DNA of 64,000 nucleotides, taken from contig NZ_CP016499.1 of NCBI RefSeq assembly GCF_001713475.1, positions 4,279,501 to 4,343,500 on the forward strand, read 5' to 3'. Below are positions 1 to 8,040 of this stretch, piece after piece. The notes below the pieces were generated by a model. It saw only the letters and a list, made by a program, of their open reading frames with translations. It searched no databases and was not told where the DNA came from. The translations under genes were made by a program, and so were the position numbers. Every line of letters starts with the position of its first letter. Within the stretch, counting starts at the first letter, position 1. Source of the DNA: Agrobacterium sp. RAC06 (GTDB lineage Bacteria; Pseudomonadota; Alphaproteobacteria; Rhizobiales; Rhizobiaceae).

Positions 1-117
1 ACCCCTCTTTCTTCGCGGGCTCCCAATTCCGGCGAGCCCCATCTCCGTGGATCTCTCTATCCCACAGAAATCCGTATGACAGATAAGTATGGCAAAACGG
101 CGATACAAGATTTGTGT

Positions 118-139
118 TCCGTCACGAGGCCGTGACGGA
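118..139 (-). terminator. Hairpin downstream of rluD
   Basis: Perfect 9-bp inverted repeat (arms 118-126 and 131-139, 4-nt loop) lying 44 bp beyond the rluD stop. There is no strong T-run on either side, so it may be a weak terminator or an RNA-stabilising hairpin. The remaining sequence at 1-182 shows no convincing gene; it is probably the leader of a neighbour outside the window. Confidence 0.4.
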
Positions 140-182
140 GTGTCAATCGATAGAGAACGGGCAGGATCAGAGCATCAGGGTG

Positions 183-1211
183 TCACATCGCCTTCAGCGC
201 ATCGATCACCTTCTGCAGGTCCGCCGGGATCGGGGCTTCGAAGCGCATGGTTTTGCCTGTGGTCGGATGCTCGAAGGCAAGCAGGTAAGCATGCAGAGCC
301 TGGCGGTGGAACTTGTTGACGGCGCGCTTAGCGTCCTCCGGCAGGAGGTTCGCCTTGGTCTTGAAGGCGGCGCCATATTCCTGGTCGCCAACCAGCGGAT
401 TGCCGATATGGGCCATGTGTACGCGGATCTGATGGGTGCGGCCCGTTTCCAGGCGGCACTCGACCAGTGAGGCAAGGCAGGTGGCGTCTGGCTTTTCACC
501 ATAGCGTTCGAGCACGGTATAGTGGGTGATCGCCTCGCGGGCGTCGTCGGTGTCCTCGCGCTTCACCGTGCGCTTGGTGCGGTCGGCGCCAGAGCGGCCC
601 AGCGCCGCATCGATCGTGCCGGCAAGCGTACGAGGGCGACCCCAGACCACGGCGCGGTAGGCGCGCTCCAGCGGACCGGTGCGGCCATGGTCGGCGAACT
701 GGTTGGCAAGGTGGCGGTGGGCGATATCGTTCTTGGCAACGACCATCACGCCCGACGTGTCCTTGTCGAGGCGGTGGACGATGCCCGGGCGCTTGACGCC
801 GCCGATGCCCGAGAGCGTGTCGCCGCAATGATAGATCAGCGCATTGACCAGCGTGCCATGCCAGTTGCCGGCGCCCGGATGGACCACGAGACCCGGCGGC
901 TTGGCGATCACGATCAGGTCCTTATCCTCGTAGAGGACCTCGAGCGGGATGTTCTCGCCCTTCGGCTGCGGATCCTCCGGCTCGGGCAGGTCGATGACGA
1001 CGCTGTCGCCCGGCTTGATCTTGCGGTTCGGACTGTCGAGCAGATTGCCGTTGAGCTGCACCGCCCCCTGTTCGATCAGCGCCTTCACCCGGTTGCGGGA
1101 AAACTCCTGACCGAGCGCCGCCGTAAGCCAGGCGTCGATGCGGCCTGAGGCATCATCCTCGGCAATCAGCTCTTTCCTTGATGCGGCGGCTTCGTTAAAG
1201 GGGTCGGTCAT
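183..1211 (-). CDS. rluD: RluA/RluD-family 23S rRNA pseudouridine synthase
   Basis: Converts specific uridines of large-subunit rRNA to pseudouridine. The 342-aa protein has an N-terminal S4 RNA-binding segment (about residues 20-75, with the RNRVKALIEQG core) and the RluA catalytic domain, including the HRLDKDTSG signature with the nucleophilic aspartate at residue 149. The GRTHQIRVH motif typical of RluA/RluC/RluD lies in the C-terminal half. The frame stays open to an ATG at 1262, but MTDPFNEAA at 1211 gives the usual family length and is preferred. It is divergent from the small membrane protein at 1384. Family assignment is firm; the exact target (RluD rather than RluC) is inferred from length and organisation. 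Confidence 0.93.
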   Translation of the reverse strand: MTDPFNEAAASRKELIAEDDASGRIDAWLTAALGQEFSRNRVKALIEQGAVQLNGNLLDSPNRKIKPGDSVVIDLPEPEDPQPKGENIPLEVLYEDKDLIVIAKPPGLVVHPGAGNWHGTLVNALIYHCGDTLSGIGGVKRPGIVHRLDKDTSGVMVVAKNDIAHRHLANQFADHGRTGPLERAYRAVVWGRPRTLAGTIDAALGRSGADRTKRTVKREDTDDAREAITHYTVLERYGEKPDATCLASLVECRLETGRTHQIRVHMAHIGNPLVGDQEYGAAFKTKANLLPEDAKRAVNKFHRQALHAYLLAFEHPTTGKTMRFEAPIPADLQKVIDALKAM

Positions 1212-1383
1212 CATGTCATCCCGTCTTACGGCGGCCAGGGTCTCGGCCTTTGTCGCTGCCATTTGGCACAGACCGGGGTCTTCGACAATCGACAGCCGGT
1301 AGACCCGGCAATTTTCTCCGGCTCGTTCGCATCGGGGAAGGCATCCAAATCAGCGCGAACTTGGATTGGAAACGACTGCTGCC

Positions 1384-1776
1384 ATGGCTCATATCGACGA
1401 CGAGAACCCGGAAGACAAGCCGCTTGATCCCGTCATGGAAGGTGTGCGCCGCAAGATGGTCAAGCTGCAGCTGATCTCGGGCGGCATCATGGCCGTGCTC
1501 TTCCTCGCGGTGCTCGTATCGATCGTCTACAAGCTGACGCGTGACGAAGGCGGGGCGGAGCCCGTGGCCACGACGTCGCAGCCTTTCGCGGTCCCATCCG
1601 ATCAGCCGCTCAGCCTGACCGCCAACCTGCCGGCCGGTTTCCGCGTGGTGCAAACCTCGCTGTCCGGCAGCCAGATGCTGATCTACGGCGAAACGGTTGA
1701 TGGCGCGCGCAAGGCCTTCGTCTTCGATCTGCCGCTCGGCCGCATCATTGCCGACGTCACACTTGGCAGCAACTGA
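1384..1776 (+). CDS. Small single-pass membrane protein (DUF6476-like)
   Basis: A 130-aa protein with an acidic N terminus (MAHIDDENPED), a basic stretch, and one hydrophobic segment at about residues 34-56, followed by a periplasmic domain of about 75 residues with no recognisable catalytic motif. It resembles the short conserved alphaproteobacterial proteins labelled DUF6476. I start at the ATG at 1384 because it precedes the conserved acidic N terminus; an upstream in-frame ATG at 1366 is also possible. Its stop overlaps or lies just before the downstream RNA methyltransferase start, so the two are likely co-transcribed. Function unknown. Confidence 0.75.
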   Translation: MAHIDDENPEDKPLDPVMEGVRRKMVKLQLISGGIMAVLFLAVLVSIVYKLTRDEGGAEPVATTSQPFAVPSDQPLSLTANLPAGFRVVQTSLSGSQMLIYGETVDGARKAFVFDLPLGRIIADVTLGSN

Positions 1777-1783
1777 GGCAGGC

Positions 1784-2617
1784 GTGGAGCCGGGGCGCCT
1801 CATCGAGATCACCGATCCCGGCGATTTGAGGATCGCCGAGTTCACCTCGATCCGCGAACGCGACCTGACTGGACGTCACGGTCAATTCGTCGCCGAGGGC
1901 ACGGTGGTGCTCTCGATGCTGGCCAAGGCGCATGCCGGTTTCGGATCGGTGCGGGCGGAAAAGCTGCTGCTCCTGAAGAACAGGGTCGCTGGCCTTTCCG
2001 ATCTGATCGAGCGTTTCCCCAAGGATATCCCGGTATACGTGGCCGATGCGGCGGTTCTCGATGCGATCGCCGGTTTCCACCTGCATCGCGGGGTTCTCGC
2101 GCTTGGCAGCCGTTCTGCACCACCCGAACTGAACGATCTGGTCGCCGGTCTGCCGGAAAGCTCTCTGGCGCTGGTCGGGTGCGGCATCTCCAACCACGAC
2201 AATATCGGTGCCCTGTTCCGCAATGCGGCGGGTTTCACTGCGGATGCCGTCCTCCTCGACGAAACCTGCTGCGATCCACTCTATCGCAAGGCATTGCGTG
2301 TTTCCGTCGGCTCGGTTCTGACGGTTCCCTATGCCCGGCAGGGGAGCGCCGAAGAGGTGCTCGGGGCACTTGCCACGGCTGGGTTCGAAATCTGGGCTCT
2401 GTCGCCTGCCGGTGAGGTCGAAATCGGCGCGGTTGCGCCGGGCCGGCGCGTGGCGCTGGTGATGGGAACGGAGGGGGAGGGGCTTCCGGCTGCAATCCTC
2501 CATCGTTTCCGGTCGGCCCGCATCGCCCAGGCCCCGGGTCTCGACAGCCTGAATGTCGGCACGGCCAGCGGCATTGCCCTCTACGCCATCGCGCGTGCCA
2601 TGGGACGCCTCGGCTAA
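1784..2617 (+). CDS. TrmH/SpoU-family RNA methyltransferase
   Basis: A SAM-dependent 2'-O-ribose methyltransferase of the SPOUT (SpoU/TrmH) class acting on tRNA or rRNA. The three family motifs are visible: motif 1 with SNHDNIGALFRNA in mid-protein, motif 2 with VMGTEGEGLP, and motif 3 with LNVGTASGIALY near the C terminus, which together form the knotted cofactor site. The N-terminal third (FTSIRERDL and on) is the substrate-binding extension found in this group. There is no ATG in a good place; GTG at 1784 is my choice, and TTG at 1763, overlapping the upstream stop, is the alternative. Substrate not determinable from sequence. Confidence 0.85.
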   Translation: MEPGRLIEITDPGDLRIAEFTSIRERDLTGRHGQFVAEGTVVLSMLAKAHAGFGSVRAEKLLLLKNRVAGLSDLIERFPKDIPVYVADAAVLDAIAGFHLHRGVLALGSRSAPPELNDLVAGLPESSLALVGCGISNHDNIGALFRNAAGFTADAVLLDETCCDPLYRKALRVSVGSVLTVPYARQGSAEEVLGALATAGFEIWALSPAGEVEIGAVAPGRRVALVMGTEGEGLPAAILHRFRSARIAQAPGLDSLNVGTASGIALYAIARAMGRLG

Positions 2618-2661
2618 TCCCGTGTTCCGGACTGCGGTTTCGGATCGCCGAGCCAGTCGGC

Positions 2662-3834
2662 CTATTCGGCTGGCGTCGCCATGCCTGCGCCACAACCGAT
2701 CGACGGGTCCATGGCGAGTACCCGGTCGACCAAGCTCTTCGGCTTGTCCCCGCTCTTTGATTGCGGCGAGACGAAGTCTGTGATGACGCTCTGCTCGCCT
2801 TCACGGGCGGCCGTCAGAACGATCATCTTGGCGGCGATATCACCGAGTTCTTCACGCATTGCATCGTCTTCGGTCGAGGCCTTCACCTTCAACAGGCGCT
2901 CGGTCAGGGCCGTCTGGCTCCGCCGAATATCGTATTCCAGCGCGGTCGTATCGGTCGCGAGGTTGGAATTGGCGATCTCGTCTTCGGGCATCGGCGTATC
3001 CTTGGCGTCGGGTATCGCGATGCCGGCTTCCCGAAGGGCGCGCTGGGCTTCGCGGAGCTGGGCATTGGCCGTCTTCAGCTTGGCGCGGAGATCGCGAAGT
3101 TCGCGTGTGCGGCGCTCTACGAGAGAACTTGCGTCGGCTCTTTCCGCTGCATCCCGGGCCAGCACGTCTTCGAGGCGCAGAACCTTGTGCTCTTCCTGAG
3201 CCAGGCGCAGTTCCGCATCCTTGGCGCGCTTGCCGAGCAACTTGTTTTCCCGCCGCAAGTCTTCCCGTTCGTCGCGTATCCCTTGAATGCGCGTCTTCAG
3301 CGTGTCGATCTCGGTGTCGCGGCTCATAGCTTCGATGCGCATGGTGTCGATGTCACTGATCAGGCGGGCAATGCGATGGGCACGGTCCTCGAGCTCGATA
3401 TCCTTGGCGGCTGCGGCGATTTCCACCCGCTTCAAGGTTTCGCGCATCGTCGACATTTCCACGTCGCCCCGACGCAGACGCGAGCGCAGGTCGGCAGCTT
3501 CCGTGCTCATGTCTTCTATCTGGACCTTGAGCTCCTTCGTCTCTGCGACGAGGTGTGCTGCGTCGCCGCTGAGTGTCTCGTTCTTCAGCGTCAGGCCAAT
3601 GGTCTTTTCACGCTCGCGGGTCAGATCATGCTGGGTTTTGGCGTTTTCTGCGGCATAGAGTGCGCGCACCATGTCCTTCTGGGCGCGGATCTCCTGCGGG
3701 CTGAGCGGCATGGTGGCCTTCAGACGGTTCTCCGTGTAGCGCACCACGCGCTGATGCACGGCCGGGGCAACCAGCATCACCAGCAGCGCTGCCGCCATAA
3801 ATCCCATTGCGAATATCAGGGTATATTCAATCAC
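2662..3834 (-). CDS. Membrane-anchored coiled-coil protein, function unknown
   Basis: A 390-aa protein that begins with a hydrophobic N-terminal anchor (about residues 4-26, start codon GTG) followed by a long highly charged alpha-helical region (about residues 50-280) rich in E, R, K and L with heptad-like spacing, which predicts an extended coiled coil. The C-terminal part (after about 290) is less regular. No enzymatic motif is visible. It is convergent with the RNA methyltransferase gene and lies downstream of eipA on the same strand (159-bp gap), so co-regulation with envelope biogenesis is possible. It resembles conserved hypothetical proteins of Rhizobiales; no function is assigned. 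Confidence 0.8.
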   Translation of the reverse strand: MIEYTLIFAMGFMAAALLVMLVAPAVHQRVVRYTENRLKATMPLSPQEIRAQKDMVRALYAAENAKTQHDLTREREKTIGLTLKNETLSGDAAHLVAETKELKVQIEDMSTEAADLRSRLRRGDVEMSTMRETLKRVEIAAAAKDIELEDRAHRIARLISDIDTMRIEAMSRDTEIDTLKTRIQGIRDEREDLRRENKLLGKRAKDAELRLAQEEHKVLRLEDVLARDAAERADASSLVERRTRELRDLRAKLKTANAQLREAQRALREAGIAIPDAKDTPMPEDEIANSNLATDTTALEYDIRRSQTALTERLLKVKASTEDDAMREELGDIAAKMIVLTAAREGEQSVITDFVSPQSKSGDKPKSLVDRVLAMDPSIGCGAGMATPAE

Positions 3835-3993
3835 GACGGCGCCACAGCACTAGGGAAGCATTAGCAGATAGTTAAGCATGCAGAGTGTCGCCCGGCAAGC
3901 AGAACAGCCTGACGAGCCATGTCCTTACACCAATATGGCTAACGACAGAACAGATCGAGCTTGCTTCAGCCTTAAGGATTAAGGCGAGACGGT

Positions 3994-4581
3994 TCAGAAA
4001 GGGTTCCAGGTGGGTGTGCGGGTCAGCTTCAGATAGCCGACATTGATGCCGAGGCGTGCGCCGATGCCGGTGCGAATCGGCACCAGGACCACGTCACGGC
4101 TCTTCAATACCGTCATGCCGACGCCGGCGACGATATAGGCCGAGCCGCTCACTCCGCCATAGCGGGCATAGAGCGTGTCGACATCCGGCAGGTCATAGAC
4201 CAGCATCATGGTGCGGGTGCCGTTGCCGCCGTAGTCGAGGCCGAGGGAGGGGCCTTGCCAGAAGACGTCGTGCTGACCGACATTCTTGGTGTAGAGCGTG
4301 CCTTCGCCATAGGTCAGGCCGGCAATGAGGGCGCCTGAGCCTTCCTGGCCCAGAATATAGCCGTTCGGAAGGCCATTCTGCTCGAAGGCCTGCTCGATCA
4401 CCTTGGCGAGCGCTCCACTGGTCTCGCCGAAGAAGCCGTGGCCTGCGTCGACCACTTCCTGGATCGAGTATTCGCCGGCAGCATGGGCGGGGCGCAGAGC
4501 CGAAACGAGGCTGATCGTTGCCAGAATGGCGACGGCCAGCGACCGCAGCAGTGGCAGGGAGCAGTGGGGCAGGTGACGCAT
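3994..4581 (-). CDS. eipA: EipA-family (DUF1134) periplasmic envelope-integrity protein
   Basis: A 195-aa protein with a clear signal peptide (hydrophobic stretch about residues 12-30, cleavage after AHA near residue 34) and a DUF1134 domain. Features include the conserved FGETSGALAKVIEQAF segment and Gly/Tyr-rich repeats (GLDYGGNGTRTMMLVYDL) typical of the small barrel-like fold described for Brucella EipA. In Brucella, EipA supports envelope integrity and its gene is a direct CtrA target; here it lies divergent to chpT inside the CtrA cluster, with a CtrA-like site in the shared intergenic region. A strong ribosome binding site (ggagg) precedes the ATG at 4581. Confidence 0.87.
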   Translation of the reverse strand: MRHLPHCSLPLLRSLAVAILATISLVSALRPAHAAGEYSIQEVVDAGHGFFGETSGALAKVIEQAFEQNGLPNGYILGQEGSGALIAGLTYGEGTLYTKNVGQHDVFWQGPSLGLDYGGNGTRTMMLVYDLPDVDTLYARYGGVSGSAYIVAGVGMTVLKSRDVVLVPIRTGIGARLGINVGYLKLTRTPTWNPF

Positions 4582-4653
4582 AGTGCCTCCTAAATGCGAA
4601 GCCGACGGATTCGGCGTCTTCCTTGGGGGTAATTAAACCTAGCGAGCATCGTC

Positions 4654-4668
4654 TTAATAATCGGTTTA
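4654..4668. promoter_or_regulatory. Candidate CtrA box between eipA and chpT
   Basis: The sequence reads TTAA-N7-TTTA, one mismatch from the CtrA consensus TTAA-N7-TTAA. It lies 73 bp upstream of the eipA start and about 100 bp upstream of chpT. The call rests on motif similarity plus the known CtrA regulation of eipA in Brucella. Confidence 0.45.
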
Positions 4669-4771
4669 CCAAATATGGTGTCATTATGGCCGAACGGTAT
4701 CCGACCAAGTCGTAGCCAGCGGACGTGTGTCCGACTGTTGCTTCGAGGGTCCACATCTTCTGGAGAAGACC

Positions 4772-5416
4772 ATGGCGAAGAATCCTAATCTCACGCTTGC
4801 AGGCCCCGATCTTGCTGCGCTGCTCTGCAGCCGTGTCTGCCATGACGTGATCTCGCCTGTTGGAGCGATCAACAACGGCCTGGAACTGCTTGACGAAGGC
4901 GGCGCCGATGCCGATGCGATGGATCTGATCCGGACCAGCGCGCTCAACGCCTCGGTACGGCTGAAATTCGCCCGACTTGCCTTCGGTGCTTCGGGCTCGG
5001 TCGGTGCTTCGATCGATACCGGCGAGGCGGAAAAGGCAGCAAAGGATTTTGCCCAGGCCGAGAAGAAGACCGAGGTGAGCTGGAGCGGACCGCGCGCGAT
5101 CATCCCCAAGAACCGGGTGAAGCTGCTGCTCAACCTCTTCCTGGTCGCCTATGGTGCCATTCCGCGTGGCGGCTCGCTGGATATTTCTCTCGAAAACCCG
5201 GAAACGGACGCCAAGTTCAAGATCGTCGCCAAGGGACGCATGCTGCGGGTGCCGCCGAAGTATCAGGAAATCCTGTCCGGTCATCTCGAAGAAGCCGTCG
5301 ATGCCCATACCATCCAGCCCTATTACACGGTGCTGCTCGCGGATGAATGCAGCATGGAGCTGAAATGCGTGCCGAGTGAAGGCGAGATCGCGTTCACCGC
5401 CGAGGTCGTGAGCTGA
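4772..5416 (+). CDS. chpT: ChpT histidine phosphotransferase
   Basis: Relays phosphate from the hybrid kinase CckA to the receivers CtrA and CpdR. The 214-aa protein has an N-terminal dimerisation helix bearing the phospho-accepting histidine (H24 in the C-H-D-V-I-S-P motif), followed by the hairpin helix with INNGLELL, and a degenerate HATPase-like C-terminal domain that lacks ATP-binding motifs, as in Caulobacter ChpT. I choose the ATG at 4772 because MAKNPNLTL matches the normal family N terminus; the frame is open further upstream. It is followed by a receiver-domain gene and then ctrA in opposite orientation. cckA is not in this window. Confidence 0.92.
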   Translation: MAKNPNLTLAGPDLAALLCSRVCHDVISPVGAINNGLELLDEGGADADAMDLIRTSALNASVRLKFARLAFGASGSVGASIDTGEAEKAAKDFAQAEKKTEVSWSGPRAIIPKNRVKLLLNLFLVAYGAIPRGGSLDISLENPETDAKFKIVAKGRMLRVPPKYQEILSGHLEEAVDAHTIQPYYTVLLADECSMELKCVPSEGEIAFTAEVVS

Positions 5417-5530
5417 ACCGTCCCGCTTCGGGACGCGCAAGTGCTGCAACCGGTAACCTTTCCTTAGGCGCGGCCCGTTAAGGTATCCATTACATTTCAG
5501 ATCCCCCGTATCTGGGGAGGGGAGTCCACC

Positions 5531-5893
5531 ATGAAGCGCCTGATGATCGCAGATGGGTCCGACATCGTTCGCAAGGTCGGCAAGAAGATCCTGTCGGAAC
5601 TCGGCTACCAGGTGACGGAAGCGGCGTCCGGTCGCGAGGCGCTGTCGCGCTGCGAGCGCGAGCTTCCCGATGTGATGATCGTCGATGCCGGCATGAGTGA
5701 TGCCCTCGATCTGATCTCCAATGTCCGTGCGCTGCCGGAAGGCAAGGCGGTCAAGATCTACTACTGTGTGGTGGAAGCCGAGCTGAAGGTGATGATGGCC
5801 GGGAAGCGGGCGGGTGCCAGCGACTTCCTCCTGAAGCCCTTCGATCGCGAGATCCTCACGAAGACCTTCGGCGACAAGGCAATCGCTGCCTGA
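5531..5893 (+). CDS. Single-domain response regulator, atypical receiver
   Basis: A 120-aa stand-alone receiver between chpT and ctrA. The phospho-acceptor candidate D52 (in MIVDAGM) and the conserved lysine K102 (LLKPF) are present. The usual acidic pair is reduced to D8 followed by Gly, and the switch Thr/Ser position is Cys79. It therefore looks like a receiver with altered phosphorylation chemistry, possibly a phosphate sink or protein-interaction module in the CckA-ChpT relay. It is not a convincing CpdR, which keeps the full active site. A good ribosome binding site (ggaggggag) precedes the ATG. The separate function is inferred from position. Confidence 0.82.
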   Translation: MKRLMIADGSDIVRKVGKKILSELGYQVTEAASGREALSRCERELPDVMIVDAGMSDALDLISNVRALPEGKAVKIYYCVVEAELKVMMAGKRAGASDFLLKPFDREILTKTFGDKAIAA

Positions 5894-5932
5894 TTTCCCC
5901 TGCCGGGGCTAAACGACGACATCTGTGACAAA

Positions 5933-5954
5933 GGCGGTGCCCAGGGGCGCCGCC
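5933..5954 (+). terminator. Terminator after the receiver gene
   Basis: GC-rich inverted repeat (arms 5933-5941 and 5946-5954, one mismatch) directly followed by TTTT. It lies 40 bp beyond the stop of the receiver gene. Confidence 0.6.
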
Positions 5955-6016
5955 TTTTGCGTTTCGGCCGTGCGTCGTCGGGGCAGCCCTCGTTTCGCGG
6001 CTCCAAAATGCAAGAA

Positions 6017-6037
6017 GCCCGCGTCATCGACGCGGGC
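6017..6037 (-). terminator. Terminator after ctrA
   Basis: Perfect 9-bp inverted repeat with a 3-nt loop (arms 6017-6025 and 6029-6037), 25 bp beyond the ctrA stop, flanked by short pyrimidine/purine runs. It may work in both directions. Confidence 0.6.
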
Positions 6038-6061
6038 CTCTTTGAAGAAGTGGAAATGGGC

Positions 6062-6763
6062 TTACGCCGTTTCCATGTATTCCGCACCATCCGGCTCGCG
6101 CAGTACATAGCCACGACCCCAGACGGTTTCGATGTAGTTGGCGCCACCGGCAGCGTTTGCGAGCTTCTTGCGCAGCTTGCAGATGAAGACGTCGATGATC
6201 TTCAGTTCCGGCTCGTCCATGCCACCATAGAGGTGGTTGAGGAACATTTCCTTGGTGAGCGTGGTACCCTTGCGGAGCGAAAGAAGCTCCAGCATCTGGT
6301 ATTCCTTGCCCGTCAGGTGAACGCGCTGACCGCCGACTTCGACAGTCTTGGCGTCCAGGTTCACGATAAGCTCGCCGGTGATGATGATCGACTGGGCATG
6401 GCCCTTCGAGCGGCGGACGATCGCATGAATGCGGGCAACCAGCTCGTCCTTGTGGAACGGCTTGGTCATGTAGTCGTCGGCGCCGAAGCCCAGACCACGT
6501 ACCTTGTCTTCAATGCCCGCCATACCGGAAAGGATCAGGATCGGCGTCTTCACCTTGGACAGGCGAAGGGTACGCAGCACCTCATAACCGGACATGTCAG
6601 GCAGGTTCAGGTCGAGCAGAATGATGTCGTAATCGTAGAGCTTGCCGAGGTCGACACCTTCTTCGCCGAGATCGGTGGTGTAGACGTTGAAGCTCTCCGA
6701 CTTGAGCATCAGTTCGATGCTCTGCGCCGTTGCGCTATCGTCTTCAATGAGTAGAACCCGCAT
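6062..6763 (-). CDS. ctrA: CtrA cell-cycle master response regulator
   Basis: An OmpR-class transcription factor controlling cell-cycle, division and flagellar genes in alphaproteobacteria. The 233-aa protein has an N-terminal receiver with acidic pair D8/D9 and phospho-acceptor D51 ([10 protein letters not shown]), then a winged-helix DNA-binding domain (about residues 125-225) with the very conserved [12 protein letters not shown] and CKLRKKL segments that are diagnostic of CtrA. The short degradation-prone tail ends in alanine, as in Caulobacter, where the C-terminal alanines target CtrA to ClpXP. It is transcribed away from a 435-bp intergenic region with several TTAA half-sites. Confidence 0.98.
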   Translation of the reverse strand: MRVLLIEDDSATAQSIELMLKSESFNVYTTDLGEEGVDLGKLYDYDIILLDLNLPDMSGYEVLRTLRLSKVKTPILILSGMAGIEDKVRGLGFGADDYMTKPFHKDELVARIHAIVRRSKGHAQSIIITGELIVNLDAKTVEVGGQRVHLTGKEYQMLELLSLRKGTTLTKEMFLNHLYGGMDEPELKIIDVFICKLRKKLANAAGGANYIETVWGRGYVLREPDGAEYMETA

Positions 6764-7198
6764 ATTTATCCCCTTTACCGCCGCCGAAAGGTCAAGATGG
6801 CCCCCTACGCGATACGGATCCAGTCGTTGCCTGATTTGAAGGCTGCCACCAATTGGTTAACAAATTCTGATTCCCTCTGGCAAGGTGTATCGAATTTATT
6901 AAGCAAAGATATCAGCCTCCTGATTCTTCATGTGTTTCCGGTCATCGCCACACCTGAATCAGCACCTCAGGAAACCCCTGTAACCGATTCATTTGACTCA
7001 TCATTGTCACGAGCTCTTTTCGGGCTCTGGCATTTACTGACCCTTAAGTGATCGGGCTTATCATTAACGATGCCCGTAAACGAAAGGTTACCAAAGGTAG
7101 CTTTTTGTTAACGCCGCGGACTTTTTTTGGACGAATCGGTGGCGGGCGTGTTGAGTAGCAAGTGTGGCGGGGGGTCTCGCATCACGGGAGTATTGCGT
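6764..7198. promoter_or_regulatory. Long ctrA/fliJ divergent control region
   Basis: 435 bp without a credible gene; a short open frame at 6797-7051 has no coding character. The region is more AT-rich than its surroundings and carries TTAA-type sequences at 6857, 7044, 7064 and 7108. The best CtrA-box candidate is TTTA-N7-TTAA at 7033-7047. The architecture suits a gene with multiple promoters and autoregulation, as known for ctrA. Confidence 0.6.
7033..7047. promoter_or_regulatory. Candidate CtrA box upstream of ctrA and fliJ
   Basis: TTTA-CTGACCC-TTAA matches the CtrA consensus TTAA-N7-TTAA with one mismatch. It lies about 270 bp upstream of ctrA and 150 bp upstream of the FliJ-like gene. 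Confidence 0.4.
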
Positions 7199-7549
7199 AT
7201 GAAGTCGCGTGAGAGCCTGGTACGCCTGAAGGGATTTCAGGTTACCGAAAAGCGTCGGCAATTGCAGCAGCTGCAGTCTATGATGTCGGAATTCGAACGG
7301 ATGGCGAAGGAGCTAGAAGCTCAGATCGGCATCGAGGAAAAGAAATCGGGCATCACCGATCCCAATCATTTCGCCTATCCCACCTTCGCCAAGGCGGCAC
7401 GCCAGCGCGCGGACAATCTCCAGGTCTCGATCCGGGAACTGAAGGTCCAGCAGGAAGCGGCAGAACTGGCGTTGGAAGAGGCTGAAGCGGAATACCAGAA
7501 GGCGGCGGCTCTCGAAGAGCGCGATGGCCAGATGCGTGTCCGGGCCTGA
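7199..7549 (+). CDS. fliJ: FliJ-like coiled-coil flagellar export protein
   Basis: A 116-aa, almost entirely alpha-helical protein with two coiled-coil stretches (about residues 10-45 and 65-110) separated by a short loop containing TDPNHFAYPTFAKAA. The size and antiparallel coiled-coil layout fit FliJ, the stalk-like component of the flagellar export ATPase complex. Primary sequence conservation in FliJ is low, so this rests on architecture and on the position next to ctrA seen in related genomes. No fliI or other flagellar gene is in the window. The ATG at 7199 (MKSRESLVRLKGF) is preferred to an upstream TTG-type start. Confidence 0.65.
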   Translation: MKSRESLVRLKGFQVTEKRRQLQQLQSMMSEFERMAKELEAQIGIEEKKSGITDPNHFAYPTFAKAARQRADNLQVSIRELKVQQEAAELALEEAEAEYQKAAALEERDGQMRVRA

Positions 7550-7584
7550 ATAACGCTATTCAGTCTGGTTGAGATTTCAAACAG

Positions 7585-7618
7585 GAAGGCGGGCGCGGGT
7601 TATCCGGCGTCCGCCTTC
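7585..7618 (+). terminator. Terminator after the FliJ-like gene
   Basis: Stem with an 8-bp perfect outer part (7585-7592 with 7611-7618), extendable by four more pairs with one wobble. A second perfect 7-bp hairpin at 7630-7647 follows directly and abuts the stop of the convergent acetyltransferase gene. Confidence 0.5.
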
Positions 7619-7647
7619 GTTCGTCTTGGGCACCGGCTGACCGGTGC

Positions 7648-7932
7648 TCACTTGCGCACGTCGTTCCAATCCGGGTGCCGGTCCATCTGCGCCTTCATGA
7701 ACGGGCAGAGCGGGATGATCTTCCAGCCGCCTTCACGCGCGGCAGCGACGGCATGTTCGGCGAGCGCCTGACCGGCGCCCTGTCCGCGCATGGTGTCCGG
7801 GACTTCCGTATGGTCGATGATGATCAGGCTGGCGGAGGCACGGGAATACGTCATCACGGCCGGCTTGCTGATGCCCTCGATGCGACCGACATAGCGTCCA
7901 CCCGATCCTGCCTCTTCACTGGTGATCTGCAT
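7648..7932 (-). CDS. Small GNAT-fold N-acetyltransferase (YjdJ/NATD1 type)
   Basis: A 94-aa minimal acetyltransferase. It contains the acetyl-CoA loop of the GNAT fold (MRGQGAGQALAEHAV, the RGxGxG/A motif) followed by the short C-terminal piece with IIPLCPFMKAQMDRHPDW, which is characteristic of the small YjdJ/NATD1 group. The upstream strand has IIIDHTEVP, also typical. The start at 7932 (MQITSEEAG) is chosen because a strong ggaggcg ribosome binding site precedes it. Substrate unknown. Confidence 0.85.
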   Translation of the reverse strand: MQITSEEAGSGGRYVGRIEGISKPAVMTYSRASASLIIIDHTEVPDTMRGQGAGQALAEHAVAAAREGGWKIIPLCPFMKAQMDRHPDWNDVRK

Positions 7933-8040
7933 TGACGCCTCCTGTTGCCGCGTTTCGATGGTTCTGTTTAACATCGGGTAGAGCCGACCGGGAAGCCAAC
8001 TGCCGGATACGCTGTGTTCGATGTCAGGAAGGGAGCCATT

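Noticed and set aside
89..470. Short open frames at the left edge of the window
   Set aside because: They overlap the 3' end of rluD in antisense and lack protein-like composition.
5531..5893. Assignment of the receiver gene as cpdR
   Set aside because: CpdR keeps a full receiver active site; this protein lacks part of the acidic pair and the Thr/Ser switch.
6797..7051. An 84-aa open frame in the ctrA upstream region
   Set aside because: No ribosome binding site or domain, AT-rich non-coding composition, and placement in a known type of long regulatory region.
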